A DNA stretch of 64,000 nucleotides from the NCBI GenBank assembly GCA_019914945.1, contig CM034101.1, positions 2,863,188 through 2,927,187 of the forward strand, given 5' to 3'. The DNA comes from Typha latifolia. Taxonomy: Eukaryota; Streptophyta; Magnoliopsida; Poales; Typhaceae. The notes under the pieces were generated by a model. That model saw nothing but the letters and a program-made list of their open reading frames with translations. It was not told the DNA's origin and did not search any database. Positions 40,070 to 51,642 of this stretch are shown one piece after another; position 1 is the stretch's first letter; each line of letters begins with the position of its first letter. A program made the position numbers and the translations under genes.

Positions 40070-41920
40070 AACTCGATGGAGGGTGTCTTCTAATCGTGAA
40101 CTTTTGTTCATGTCATTTACTTTTTTTTTAATATAATTTTAACTTATCTGCAACTGCACAACAAATGTTAATTTTAATATATACAAAAAAAAATCAAAAT
40201 GTGCTTCTTTAATCTCAAATTTTGTCACTTTTACAACAAAATAGTTCAATATTTATTAGTTTGAATAGAAAATTGACTCTTTTTCACATAGAAATTAGGA
40301 GCACGAATAAAATTTTAATAAAGCGCTTTAGAATTTGACATATTTACGAGGAGTAAACTGTATTTTTCGCAAACAATAATTAATTAATTAATTAATTAAT
40401 TATTTGGGTCCCTCAGGATGTCTTGTCCTCTTATAAAGTTTTCATAAAGGCATAACTGTCATTCTATACCCTAACTAACATTATTATCTCTGCCATTTGA
40501 AAAACCGGACGTCTTAACTCTTACTAATATGCAATATTGGCAGTTTTGTTAGAAAAAAAAAGAAGTATCGAGTGAGAGAGGGAGAGAGCAACGGGCTTTT
40601 AGTAAAAACTAAGGGAAACTAATCTTTTAACAAATATAATAAAAGAGAGGAGCCAATTTGTAAAACATGTCAAAACTCAAGAGCTCGTTTGCAAAAGAGG
40701 CACAAAAACGAAAAATCTCGTGGAAAGTGGAACCCAATGTGACATGTACAGCACCAGATCAAATCAGGACCGTCGGATTAAGATGCCTTCCGACGTCTTA
40801 TTCTAGGGAGCAGATCAGATCTTCTGCATCACAGGTTGCAGGAATCTACTGCAGCCCAGTTGGAGATATTTGTTGTTCTATGGCAGCCAATCAGCTGCAG
40901 AGAAAATTCCTGCACTCTGCTCTGCGGAGAATTTTCCACCCTTTCGTTTTTCGTTAAGACCAAAATTGAGACTACTTATAAACTTAAACTTAATAATACT
41001 AAGAGGTTTTACATCTCTCCCAATAAACTAACAAATGCCTTGGATACATACTCTGAAAAAGAGAAGACCAAAAGTGTGGTCAATTTTTTATTTTTATTTT
41101 TATTTTCAAAAAAAAGGGAAAAGAAAGAAAGAGAGAAAGAAAGAACCAAGGCATGTGATAAGAACAGAAAAAAGAATAAGAAAGAGGAGGGACCCAGTTG
41201 AAGCTGCTGCCATTTACTCTGTTCTGAAGTTTTCTGAAGGCCAGGGGGCGGAGGGCCTCATCCATATATAACATCCAATTCTGCCACAGCTGGCTGTGCT
41301 CCTGCTCCCACATTTCAAATCCATCACCATTATTAAATACTAAGTTGTCATTGGAACAAGAAATAGTAGAAATTTACCGCGTTCCAATTTAGTTATAAAT
41401 AGGGGTGGAGTACAAATTTCAACCTTTCAACACCACTACAACATGAAAATGGCGGACAGGATGACGAGATGAAAAGTCTAGTGGTGGATAACAAACACCA
41501 TGCATGCATCACAACAGGGTACTGATGGTGGAACTTGGTAAACTTTTTTTTTATTTTTTATCTTAGAACAAATGGGTGATTGAGCTGAACAGGAATGGAA
41601 TCTGTTCATCTTTGCGCTTGTTAAATGCTTAGCGAACCACTTTGGTTTGACAATTTGTGTGCTCTCATATTTAGGGCGTTGACAATGGTGTGTATGTTGG
41701 TAGAGAGGAACATTAGGTTGTGGAATGAAGTTTGTAGTAATGGAGAGGTGTTCTTTTTTCACTGTTCTTTCACCTGAAAGGCTTATTACCTACCCTCCGA
41801 TTCAAGCTCCAGACTGGAGTGACACCAATGGAAATCTCCAATTAAGTTCCTCATCGATGCTTCCAGGAGTAGGTGTGCTGGGATTAAACCTACACCAAGA
41901 AAGTTTCTGCATCATCAAAT
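40070..41920. other. Intergenic region, no gene recognised
   Basis: Upstream flank of the GATA gene. It contains an AATT run near 40378-40401, an A/G-rich tract near 41108-41190, and short open frames at 40667-40957 and 40836-41201 without family motifs. Confidence 0.55.
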
Positions 41921-42099
41921 GATTAGATGAATTGTTAGAAACTTTGAGCACTAGAAGTAGTATTCGTATGTATGGTACTGTGTTCGCGGGTCTACATCTT
42001 TAACCATTTGACCTCTTCTCAATCAAATGAGTGTTTAGATTTGACCTAGTTGCAACATTAGAAATTGACATCATTTTGAAATGCATCAGTAAACAACCA

Positions 42100-42530
42100 G
42101 ACACACAAGGTGTAGTGATTGGTTCACCATTCTACTCTCAACAAATTGTAAACAGCTATACAAATTTATACTGGTCTTATTATTCAATGTCATAACCACT
42201 AGTTAGATACTAGTCCACAATTATCTGGGAGCATCAGCATCATTCAATGAAGAGAAAATTGTTACATTTAGCATCTGTAGGAACAGGATCACAACAAGCT
42301 GCCTACTGTTGCTCAGTCTATCCTGAAAAGGCTATTCAACATGAATTTGTGAGACACTAAATGAACAGCTGGACATTTTTTCAAAACTCAGATACATAAA
42401 CAACAAACACTCGGAAGAACAAGTCATGTTAGCATCAAGCAGGGTCTTCACCTATATACAGTCGAAATTAAATGACATTAGCAGCAAATGGTCGGGACCC
42501 TCTCCATATGCAACCACCTCCAGTATTTAT
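42100..42530 (-). other. TBP: Putative terminal exon (stop-completing base and 3' UTR) of TBP copy A
   Basis: The last clear TBP exon ends in TG at a good donor. An acceptor CGTGCAG precedes position 42530, where the next base is A and would complete TGA. The same acceptor and following ATAAATACTGGAG are conserved in the second unit at 51642. Upstream and downstream limits of the UTR are guesses. Confidence 0.5.
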
Positions 42531-44017
42531 CTGCACGAAATGGAATGCAAGCATAACATTAGTCAATGAAGTAAGGCGGGTTTCAGAAAAGCACAACACA
42601 AGAAGAGATATAGAGTCAAATTTCTTACAAAATCAGGTGGAGTTCAAAACAAGCTCCTTTAATTTCATTGAATGGATTATTTAGATCAGCTAAAAGCTGA
42701 ACGTGTATTGCTATTAAACAACCCAAACCACATAACAGACAAGGTTCTAAGCCTGAATATCAACAACTTAGTTAAATTCAAAGCTACGTTGACAACTCTG
42801 CTGTCTCTCACCCTTATATCTTTCTGTGTAAATCGTTTCGCATATTTCCAGTTGTCTTAAGACTCCTGCTTTTGACATGTACAAACCCTTTTAGGGTAAG
42901 TGATGCTCCCGGAGGGGGGATCATAACCACATTAACCATGCTGTCAGAGCCACCATCTATCCCTCTTGTGAACCATTGCCACATTATTCTAGGTGTCAAG
43001 TTTGCCGTTCTCCTTGTCAGCACTCAGTGTCTCCCTCTCTACTAATCTTCAAATCCCAAAACAATTTCACAGGTCAAATTCTACAATTTTTCATTCACCA
43101 CTCCAAAGCAGAACTTCAGAAGAGGCTATCCTCTCAGCACCTAGCTGCAGACCATACTCCTAGACTGAGCAGCAGTCCCCATCAATGCCTCCACATGTCG
43201 AGTCTTTCTCTCACCAATAATAGGGTACCGATTATTTGAACTTGTCAAAATACAGTAAAAGGTAGAGTGAGCTCAAACATGAGTCAAGTTACAAGATGCC
43301 CTAGCTTTAAGTGAGCCAACTAGATGAGTTCAATAGGATACGCTCCATTTGTTGTATTCATTGAAAGAGGGCTACAAGTGCATTTGCAACAAATTCACTC
43401 ATTCTGAGAAACCTAGAATACTGCATCTGGTCAAATTCAATGTCAAAAGCAAGTATCGCTTATTGTCACAACTTAGGCTAAGAGTTTGCAGTCACAATGA
43501 TGTGCAATTCTCTCTGATTGAGATGATCTATTGCATGTACTAATTCAGAATGCTCACTGTTCTCATATAACCACCCTTCCTTTGTTAGCACTTCTTCTAA
43601 ACATGTAAAAGCATGTCCCACTCCACAAGCCTGCGATAAGCCAGGGTCCAGGGAAGGCAAAATATATGCAGCCTTTAATGCCATTGCTAGATAGATTTTC
43701 CCATGACTCAAATCCAAGACCACCAACCACATGGGTGCAAGGAGGCAAGCCTAAAGTATACATCAAGTTATGGCCATATTTGCATCAAACAAGTATGTTC
43801 CAAATATATAAGTTACTGGCACCATTTTAAGAGTTATTAACAATGGTGCAGTTTGTAGACAGAAGAGCACACTTGAGTGCACATAAAGCAACATTTATAA
43901 TTTCAAGCAAGCTCCACACAAAAGTATAAACTTCTGTCCTACAACCTTCAGAAGATATTGTAAGGCATAGTAATAGGAACAAGCTGAAGAAATATACATA
44001 TGATATCCAATCATGAC

Positions 44018-44362
44018 CATAGTTTTTAAAACTTCCGCAACTAACCTCCCACCATAGACTCCGCTTAAGTCCTGCCTAGGTGGTCGACTTAGCATCTCAT
44101 ATCATATTTTAATATATATTGACACTGAAATTAAAAAATATTGTACATGTTGATAAATTAGTAGATTCTACTAGCTTACTATAGTTCTTAACAAGAATGT
44201 GTACATTGTTCAAATTGTAGGTATTAATTTTTACTCTTCTAATTATAATTTATTTTATTTGTTTATTATTCAATCGTTCTGAATCTGGGTACCCGCCTAG
44301 TGCCTAGGCAATACATAATCCCTTGTCCGTCCGCCAACCATCTGCAATCTTTTAAAACCTTA
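44018..44362. mobile_element. hAT-type MITE in the final TBP intron, unit A
   Basis: 345-bp non-coding element. It is flanked by a perfect 8-bp target duplication, ATCATGAC, at 44010-44017 and 44363-44370. The ends are imperfect inverted repeats (CATAGTTTTTAAAACTTCCG against TAAGGTTTTAAAAGATTGCA). It carries subterminal GCCTAGG-type GC-rich motifs. An 8-bp duplication is the hAT hallmark. The same element sits at the same place in unit B, so it predates the duplication. Confidence 0.75.
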
Positions 44363-44580
44363 ATCATGACACACGTTGAGTCTGTTTGCATCTTATCAAA
44401 AATATAATGATGATTCAACAGTAAGAATGAAGTATCATTTTGAGGATACAATACTATGAGAAAAAAACAACGGAATAAACCTTGACAAAGTTGGAGAATA
44501 CTGTTGAGTCTTCCTAAAGCATTTTAACCTTGTTTCGTTCCAGAATAAGAATTATAATGGTCATAAGAATTTGCACATAC

Positions 44581-47500
44581 CATTGTTGGCTTTTCCTGAA
44601 CTCCGTGAGCACTGGGTAAATATTTTCAAAGGCAGTGTATGTCTCATCTCTCACCTGAATATCAGATCAAAGATAGATGAGATCTGATAGACACACAATA
44701 ATGAATGCCTCGATAGTTTTTGCCAAGCAGGAAATTCACCTTAGCTCCCGTGAGAACAATCTTGCCAGAAACGAATATGAGAAGCACGATCTTTGGTTGT
44801 TTCATTCGATAGATCAGACCAGGAAATAGTTCTGGTTCATACTATAGAAAGGAACCAACAAGCAGCTGCATTCAGAATAGGAATCCACTTGGAGAGACCA
44901 CACAAAAAAATAACAGAAAAACTAGAGATAATTTGTCTACCATCATGTTAAGACTAAATCAAGGATTGCACCATTGTTAAATTAAATGTTGATTATCAAA
45001 AAGATAATATGTTGGAAGGAGCACAAGTGCACATTAAGACCTATAGTTTTCCATGGTTATCAAAATCGAATGAAACAAGGACTGCAAACTTAACGCCAAC
45101 CAAATAATCAGTGGGCGCATGGCAGAAATAAAAAGAACATCCTTTTATAATATGATCATAAAGATTATCACAACTAAAAATCAGAATCATAAAATGAAGA
45201 CCACAGATGTAGAAGGTGGTCAATAGTAGCATATTCGGTCTGCAACAAAAAATATTAAACAACATGAAGCACAACTCACACTGGAGAAAGCACCATGAGA
45301 ATATGCAAGGCCCTCGAGTCTTATTGGAAATTTGACATCGCACGAACCAACAATGTTCTGAATCTTGAAATCCTAAAATCCAAAAATATAAGGTAGTGAG
45401 AGCATGAAAATCACAGCATGACAGCCAGACAAAAAGAGATACAGAATCAGAAACCTAAATTGCATAAATAGCTACCTTGAATTTAGCTGGAAAACCAAGC
45501 TTTTGAATAATACGAGCATACTGAATACCAAAAGAAAAGCATCTGATTAATTTTATTCATAAAAAACAAAACAATAAAAAGGAATAATAATCCCAGTACT
45601 GTTAAAATCAGTGTTCTACTGCCACCAAGTACCTTTCGTGCTGCAAGTTTCGATTGCTGTTCACTTTTTGCTCCAGTACAAACCTGGCCATGCATAGAAA
45701 GTGAGAATATTACAGGACTTTACAATAGCAATAACCAACAAAATAGAGAACTGCAATTGCAAAACTATCAAGAGAATTCATAAAGCAACAAAAAAATTAT
45801 GGACCCTTCAGAAAAGACCAAAGGTTTTCAGACACAAGTTTGGCACAACCAGTTGATGACCAAGAATGCAAAAACATCAACAAAGCCTTTAGTCCCAACC
45901 AGTAACTATGTTATATATATATGTATGTATGTACGTACCTATGTAAGTATGTATGTATGTATGTATATGTATGTATGTATGTACGTACCTATGTAAGTAA
46001 GTACGTACGTATGTATATGTATGTATGTATATTACCCATCATATAATTAAGCAGACAGAAATGACACAATCGTTTTCTCTTTTCACCCACTTGACACATC
46101 TCTAACAAATGATTCTGATTTACAGCATATTGTATACGCTACCAATCATGATAAATGGTGCTTATCCTATATGAAAATGCTTTTCTTTTCCTTCAACCTC
46201 TGCTGAAAAACAGGATATGGTAATAAATTAATACATGTAAAAGAACAAATTACTAACATGTAATAGAAAAACACTAGATAAAAATGCATAATCTACCTCT
46301 TAGTCTGTTGGACTTAGCAACTATGCCTACATTGGAGAACTTAAGTGCAAATGCTGAACAAAGGGCAAAAGATATTAAAAAGTTGCACAAGACAAAAGAT
46401 AATCAAGCAGAATGAGAAGTAACAAACGCGTTGCGACAAACATCGGAAGCCTGCAGCATTTAAAGATGGAGATCTGGAATGGATTCACCTACACAAAGAA
46501 AGGTTTGAGGGAAATTGATGCCTAGAGTTATTAGTCCATTCAAAGTAATACTAAACGTAGGCAATAATGCTTACAAGATAAAGCTTCAAGCTAATTATGG
46601 TGTCTCTACAACCTTTAATGTCGCTGATCCGACATCATATTTTGGAGACATTACAAGTGGTGACTCAAGGACGAGTCTTTTTAAAACAAGGAAGCACGAC
46701 TCGAGACTTTTTTTAGTTGTGTATTCAAATGGCCAAAATTCTGTGAATATACGCAAGGAAATTGTGATCAATAAACATAGTAATATTTTGTATTAAATAC
46801 CTTTTACTCCCTTGTAGTTATGCCTAAAATAACTTTATCCCCTTGTATTTTAAAAAGTCTTAAACTAGCCTATGTATTTACAACTAAAATGAGACTATTA
46901 GCTTTTCCATTCAAATTACAGAACGCCAGGCCAAAAATGTTTTAAAATTAAATAGCGGACTAAAATCTCTCCATTTTTAATTTTTATGAACAAAAATGCC
47001 CTTCCACTCTTATATAAACATTTATGTCTCTTTAAAAAATGCCTACTATATAGTAAGTTTTATTAAACCTAATTTTTAAAAAAGTTTAATAATAATATCA
47101 CATCTAAAAACAAGACAAATATGGGGTTAAAAATTTCAAATAAAAAACCCATCTATTTTCCCTAATAAACATGACAGGAGCATTTTGATCATTTGGGCAC
47201 GCTACATTAACTTTCACAACGAAATTGACAGTTTTAGTTTAGCCGTAGGTATAAGAACTAGTTTGAAACTTTTTAAAGTACAAGTGGGTGTAAAGTAATT
47301 TCGAGCATAAGTTTTTTCTAATCTTGATAAGCTTTTTATGCACTCGCACTCTAAATTTATAGAGAAAAATAAATGCTCGGCTCTTACAACACAAGTACAT
47401 TAAGTACTTCCCTAAAATTCGAATAGAACAAAATCTACCACTCAAAGAAAAAACTATGCAGCTATCAAGCACTCCATCTAAACAAAAGATCTACAAACTC

Positions 47501-49757
47501 TAGTTCCTAGTGGAAAAAGAAAATTAACTATAAGAAATCAAACGATCTAAGATGTTAATTATAATGAACACATGTAAATTCTCATTTACACAAAAAGAAG
47601 CCAACTAACCATTTTTCCTGATGCAAATATCAATGCTGTAGTTTTTGGTTCTCTTATTCTCATGATAACTGCTGCAAAACGCTGTAGAAGATGTCAAACG
47701 TTAGTTTACAAATAGAACTTTAGACTCCATCTGATTTATTGTTCAAAGTTAATATTTTTTATTATACATAATATACAGTGTATTGAAAGGCGGCTGTGGA
47801 TAGTGGTCAGTCACCCCACCGCCCAGCGCCTAGACAAAGTAGGGCGCCAAGTTGGTCTAGTACTTTTAATATATATAAAAGATTACATAACTATATATGA
47901 TATATACTATATACTAAAATAGTAAATATATAATTTTTTTAATAGTCCACTAAACCCTAAAACCTAAACCTAACCCACTTCCCACCTCAAATGTGAACCC
48001 ATTCAAGATAAGTAGCTCTCTTGCCACCATCAGACTCCATCTAGTCTACTTCCTAACAAAGTTGCTCTGCACAACTAAGCAACAAACCTCCAACAGAATA
48101 AAAGACAATTCTTTTTAAGGGTTTGTTGCTAATGGGTGGCAGGTTGCAGGTTGGTTGACTAACGAGTAAGCTATTTTTTTAAAATTAAAAAAAATCTCCC
48201 TCACTCCCTCTTTTGATCTAAGCCTTAAACCCACCATCTCTCCCCCTCACTTCCTCTCTTGATCACTCAGTTCTCAAGTGGCATTAAGTGGAGGCGACAA
48301 GCAACGGCAGCAAAAGGATGACGGCGGCAAGCAGATTATGACAAGTAACTCTCAAACCCTTCCATTTCACTCTCCTCCTCTGTTTCTTCCCCCTCCCCCC
48401 ACCCCCTCCCCCGCGTGCCGATAGCATAGTCGGATGGCGAGGCGGTCAGTGTCCCACACCGACATGGCGACCGCCAAATCTAGGCTCTACCATTTTCAGA
48501 ACACTGAAAATATAATCTCCTTAAACATACTTCTCATAGGTAACTTGATCTAATTTTATATAGTCTACCGCACAAGATGGAGAAAAGGATGCTTCTAGGC
48601 TCTACCATTGACAGTGTGCAATGACAAGTCCTTCAACACAATCCTTACAAAAACAACTACTATCGAAAGGGTTCTTCTAGTGCACAAAATAACCACTCGA
48701 TAAACTTGCATCTGATTGGATTGCAACAAACCAATCTCCCTGGGTGGATATGCACGAAAATCTGGCTTAGGACCAACTAATGTGAGGATGCGTACTAAAT
48801 ATCAGAAAGAGTTGCAAATTGTAAGCCAAGTAGAGGACCAAGAAATGCTCTTTCGTGTGGAAGATAAAAAAATATGAACAAGAGAAAGTCTGTGCCCTTT
48901 AATTCTTTCTTTCAAAAAAGATTAGAATACTAGTCATAACGCCAATGAACAAAGAGAAGCAAATAAATAAGATGTTGATTAGAGAAAAGAAAAGGAACAT
49001 CAACATCTGCGCCATACCTTTGGGTTGTACTCTGCATTACGGGCTTGCAAGGCTATGGCTTTCAGGTCCAATTTGCAATCCAAATTGACAGTAGAAACAA
49101 TATTTCTGGATATTAAAGGGGCACTGTAAGAACCTAGAACATCGCATATTATTATATGAAGGCACAGAAAAATTTAATCAAACCCTTACGCATTGCAGTA
49201 ACAACAAAGAGAATAAATATCCTCAGGAAACAGATGGATAAAAGCATATAGACTCTCAATATAACCAGATGTCTAAATTTGGATTCCAACAACAAATGAG
49301 ATTTTTTTAGAATGCCCAAAAATATAACTGAGAGTTCAGCATACAATCCAATGACCACAATAACCGTCAGTTGCACCAAGAAGTTTCAAATTTTTTTAGA
49401 GGAGAAATACAGCTCAATTTTTTTTTTGCTGGACCAGCAAATCGAGAATATAAGCATCCAGAAAAATTCAGCTAACATCCGCATAATGGATTAGGCCCTA
49501 ATTAGTTGGTCAAGAATAATTCAAGTCGATATTTTCCCATTTAAATAGAACAAAATGTTGTTATCCTTCACCAGTTCTTAAAGATAATTGAGTTCAAATG
49601 AAATAGTCCCAATAACTCGCGAATATTTAGAAGGCTCCTTTTACAACCAAAATTCAAAGAGAAGGGCAAGAGAAACTTACTGGAGCGTGGGAACAATGCC
49701 AGAAGGATGCTTCGACAGATCAACTGGCTGGCTCCCCTCCAATCCCTGATCCGCCAT
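44581..49757 (-). CDS. TBP: TATA-box-binding protein, copy A
   Basis: General transcription factor that binds the TATA box and nucleates pre-initiation complexes. Eight exons on the minus strand: 49757-49681, 49105-49018, 47681-47610, 45683-45633, 45520-45476, 45372-45280, 44841-44740, 44654-44581. They total 602 bases. With a final A from a distant exon (probably 42530) this makes TGA and 200 residues, the usual plant length. The start is [20 protein letters not shown]. The saddle's first repeat contains [20 protein letters not shown] and [11 protein letters not shown]. The second contains [20 protein letters not shown] and [18 protein letters not shown], with the DNA-kinking Phe residues in place. 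The end is [12 protein letters not shown]. If the last donor is not used, the frame would run on with WYVQILM and about 20 further residues. Introns 2 and 3 hold transposon sequence that copy B lacks. Confidence 0.95.
45911..46031. repeat. ATGT/ACGT-type tetranucleotide microsatellite in TBP-A intron 3
   Basis: About 120 bp of GTAT, GTAC and CTAT tetramers in which a block of about 40 bases is itself repeated. It is absent from the matching intron of copy B. Confidence 0.85.
46457..46780 (+). mobile_element. Ty3/gypsy polyprotein remnant (integrase C-terminal end) in TBP-A intron 3
   Basis: Plus-strand frames read [19 protein letters not shown], a stop, then [20 protein letters not shown] and [17 protein letters not shown]. 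This order is the standard C-terminal end of plant gypsy integrases. The usual linker between the two blocks is missing. The tail [13 protein letters not shown] follows. It is a dead fragment with no LTR seen and lies antisense to TBP. Confidence 0.8.
46820..47311. mobile_element. Inverted-repeat element (MITE-like) in TBP-A intron 3
   Basis: The left end reads CTTTATCCCCTTGTATTTTA then AAAAGTCTTAAACTAG. The reverse complement of the right end reads CTTTACACCCACTTGTACTT then TAAAAAGTTTCAAACTAG. The ends are therefore about 50-bp imperfect inverted repeats. The sequence is missing from copy B, where the flanks meet directly. Confidence 0.65.
47776..48506. mobile_element. hAT-type non-autonomous element (731 bp) in TBP-A intron 2
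   Basis: Ends are inverted repeats CAGTGTATTGAAA and CAGTGTTCTGAAA (right end as reverse complement). Flanks are 8-bp near-duplicates ATAATATA at 47768-47775 and AAAATATA at 48507-48514. Copy B shows the empty site near 55910. Subterminal GC-rich CGCCTAG and GGCGGTC motifs resemble those of the older MITE at 44018. There is no transposase frame. Confidence 0.8.
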
Positions 49758-50150
49758 TTTCTTTTCCACAATAATCCGTCAAGAAGTCCTCAATTTTGCA
49801 AACTATTTCTTATCCTTCACCTTTTTAATCTAATCCAACAAAAATTTCTTAAAAGTCTAGACCTTTTTTTTCAATTTAATAAAACGATTGTATCGATTTA
49901 AAGATCGGCAACGGAAATCTCAAGAAGAGAGGTAAGAGGCGACAGATCTATAGTTCGTTCACAGCTTGGTACCAAATCCAACCAACCTTGTGAGCGATCA
50001 AGGGTTTCTAACCCATTCCGGAGATGGAAAGCGAGAGATCTAAGCGGGAAAGGGCTGAAAAGATCGTTTAAAATAGGAGAGGGTTTCAAAATTGTGGTCT
50101 TTTATTGGGAATGGAATAGATCGGGAGGTAAAAGTAGAAGCCTTTTAGTT

Positions 50151-50252
50151 TTAGGGTTTCGTCTGGTCCTCAAGAGCGAGGTATTGGAAGAGAGAGAGGA
50201 TGAGATGGGAACGCGGAGGCGGCCTTATCTATCCCTTGGCCTCTCATTTATA
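50151..50252 (-). promoter_or_regulatory. TBP copy A promoter: TATA box and telo-box
   Basis: On the gene strand a TATAAAT lies at 50252-50246 and AAACCCTAA at 50159-50151, downstream of TATA and so in the leader. Both are conserved in copy B. The ATG follows about 490 bases after TATA. Confidence 0.65.
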
Positions 50253-50478
50253 CTAGGCCACCGGCTGGGGAAGGTTACTATCGGCTACACCGTGACCTGA
50301 CTGGATATAGCCGGTTTGGAGAGGATGGTATTTAAAGCGAAGTCGCGAGTCTTCTGGAACACTTCCGTGCGCTTAGTGGCTTCGGTGCCCTCTTGATAAA
50401 ATTATGATAATGGGCTTCGGATTTTCGTTTATTAGAAGAGGATTGGAGGACAAGATTGTCAATTTGTTGGGAAAGTTA

Positions 50479-51044
50479 TCTAATACTACTTTTTTTTTTA
50501 AAGAATCTAATACTTCTTCGATGGGAGATTGCAATCGACCTTCGTACTTTCAATTGGTTTTATGTTTTTGTTTAGAAAAGTGGGGCCTGAGTCTAAGTTA
50601 TATTATTGAAAGAGATTAAAAAAAAGAGTAATATACTTACTTACTTACTTACCGCATTTTTTGGTTTGTTCGAATTTAATTAGTTAATTTTATTTTTTAG
50701 TCTTACGTTTTTTAAGAATAAATTTGATTAGATATAAAGAATATAAAAAAATATTTAATTACTGAACTAGTTTAGGAGTCTCCAACTCTACGAAAGAAAA
50801 ATGCCACCGAACCTCCTCCGGCTAATATTTTTGGCTAGGAAAATTTCGACCGACTCGTGAATACTATGCTTTACCCTGCCCAGTGACGCCTGATGACTAC
50901 ATTAGAAAACCCCACCACTTAGATGTGGTTAAAGATGATTCATTCACTCGCTTATCGTCCAAGGCTAGCATGTTGATAGGCGGATAGAAGGGGAAAGTGA
51001 CACCAAGAGGTAGTAGCTTGTGGAGGCTACAATGCTAGCATGTT
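50479..51044. other. Spacer between the two duplication units
   Basis: 566 bp not shared with the other flanks as far as I can see. The phrase GCTAGCATGTTGAT occurs twice, the second copy immediately at the start of unit B, so it may mark the recombination junction. No gene. Confidence 0.5.
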
Positions 51045-51199
51045 GATTAGATGAATTGTTAGAAACTTTGAGCACTAGAAGTAGTATTCATATGGTACTC
51101 TTGTCAGTTGGTCTACATCTTAACCATTTGACATCTCATCAATCAAATGAATGTTTAGATTTGACCTAGTTGCAACATTAGAAATTGACATCATTTTGA

Positions 51200-51642
51200 A
51201 ATGCATCGGTCATACAATCAGAGACACAAGGAGTAGTGATTGGTTCACCATTCTACTCTCAACAAATTTATACTGGTCTTACTATCCAATATCATCACCA
51301 CTAGTTAGATACAAGTCCACAATTATCTGAGAGCATCAACCGTTCAAATGAAGAGAAAATTGTTAGATTTTTCATAGTGTCTAGCATCCGTAGGAACATG
51401 ATCACAACAAGCTGTGCCTACTGTTGCTCAGTCTATTCTGAAAAAGCTATTCAACAAGAATTTGGGAGAAAACATGAACAATTGGACATTCTTTCAAAAC
51501 TCGGATACATAAACAACAAACACTCGGAAGAACAAGTCCTGTTAGCATCAAGCAGGGCCTTCATCTATATACAGTTGAATTTAATGACATTAGCAGCAAA
51601 TGGTCGGGACCCACTCCATATGCAACCATCTCCAGTATTTAT
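51200..51642 (-). other. TBP: Putative terminal exon (stop-completing base and 3' UTR) of TBP copy B
   Basis: Acceptor TGTGCAG before 51642, where A would complete TGA with the TG that ends at 53675. The block is conserved with 42530 in unit A. The limits of the UTR are not known. Confidence 0.5.

Larger units (their letters stand above)
41921..50478. repeat. Tandem duplication unit A (8.6 kb) containing the first TBP gene
   Basis: Direct-repeat partner of 51045-57778. The units begin alike with GATTAGATGAATTGTTAGAA and end alike with TTTGTTGGGAAAGTTA. Between these limits they align across the 3' flank, all TBP exons, most introns and the promoter. Unit A is longer mainly because introns 2 and 3 carry extra insertions. 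Confidence 0.92.

Noticed and set aside
40667..41201. Overlapping frames of 96 and 121 codons
   Set aside because: No motif. The Lys/Glu-rich part is translation of an A/G tract.
45911..46031. Frame of repeated Tyr-Val-Cys-Met in the tetranucleotide array
   Set aside because: Translation of a microsatellite.
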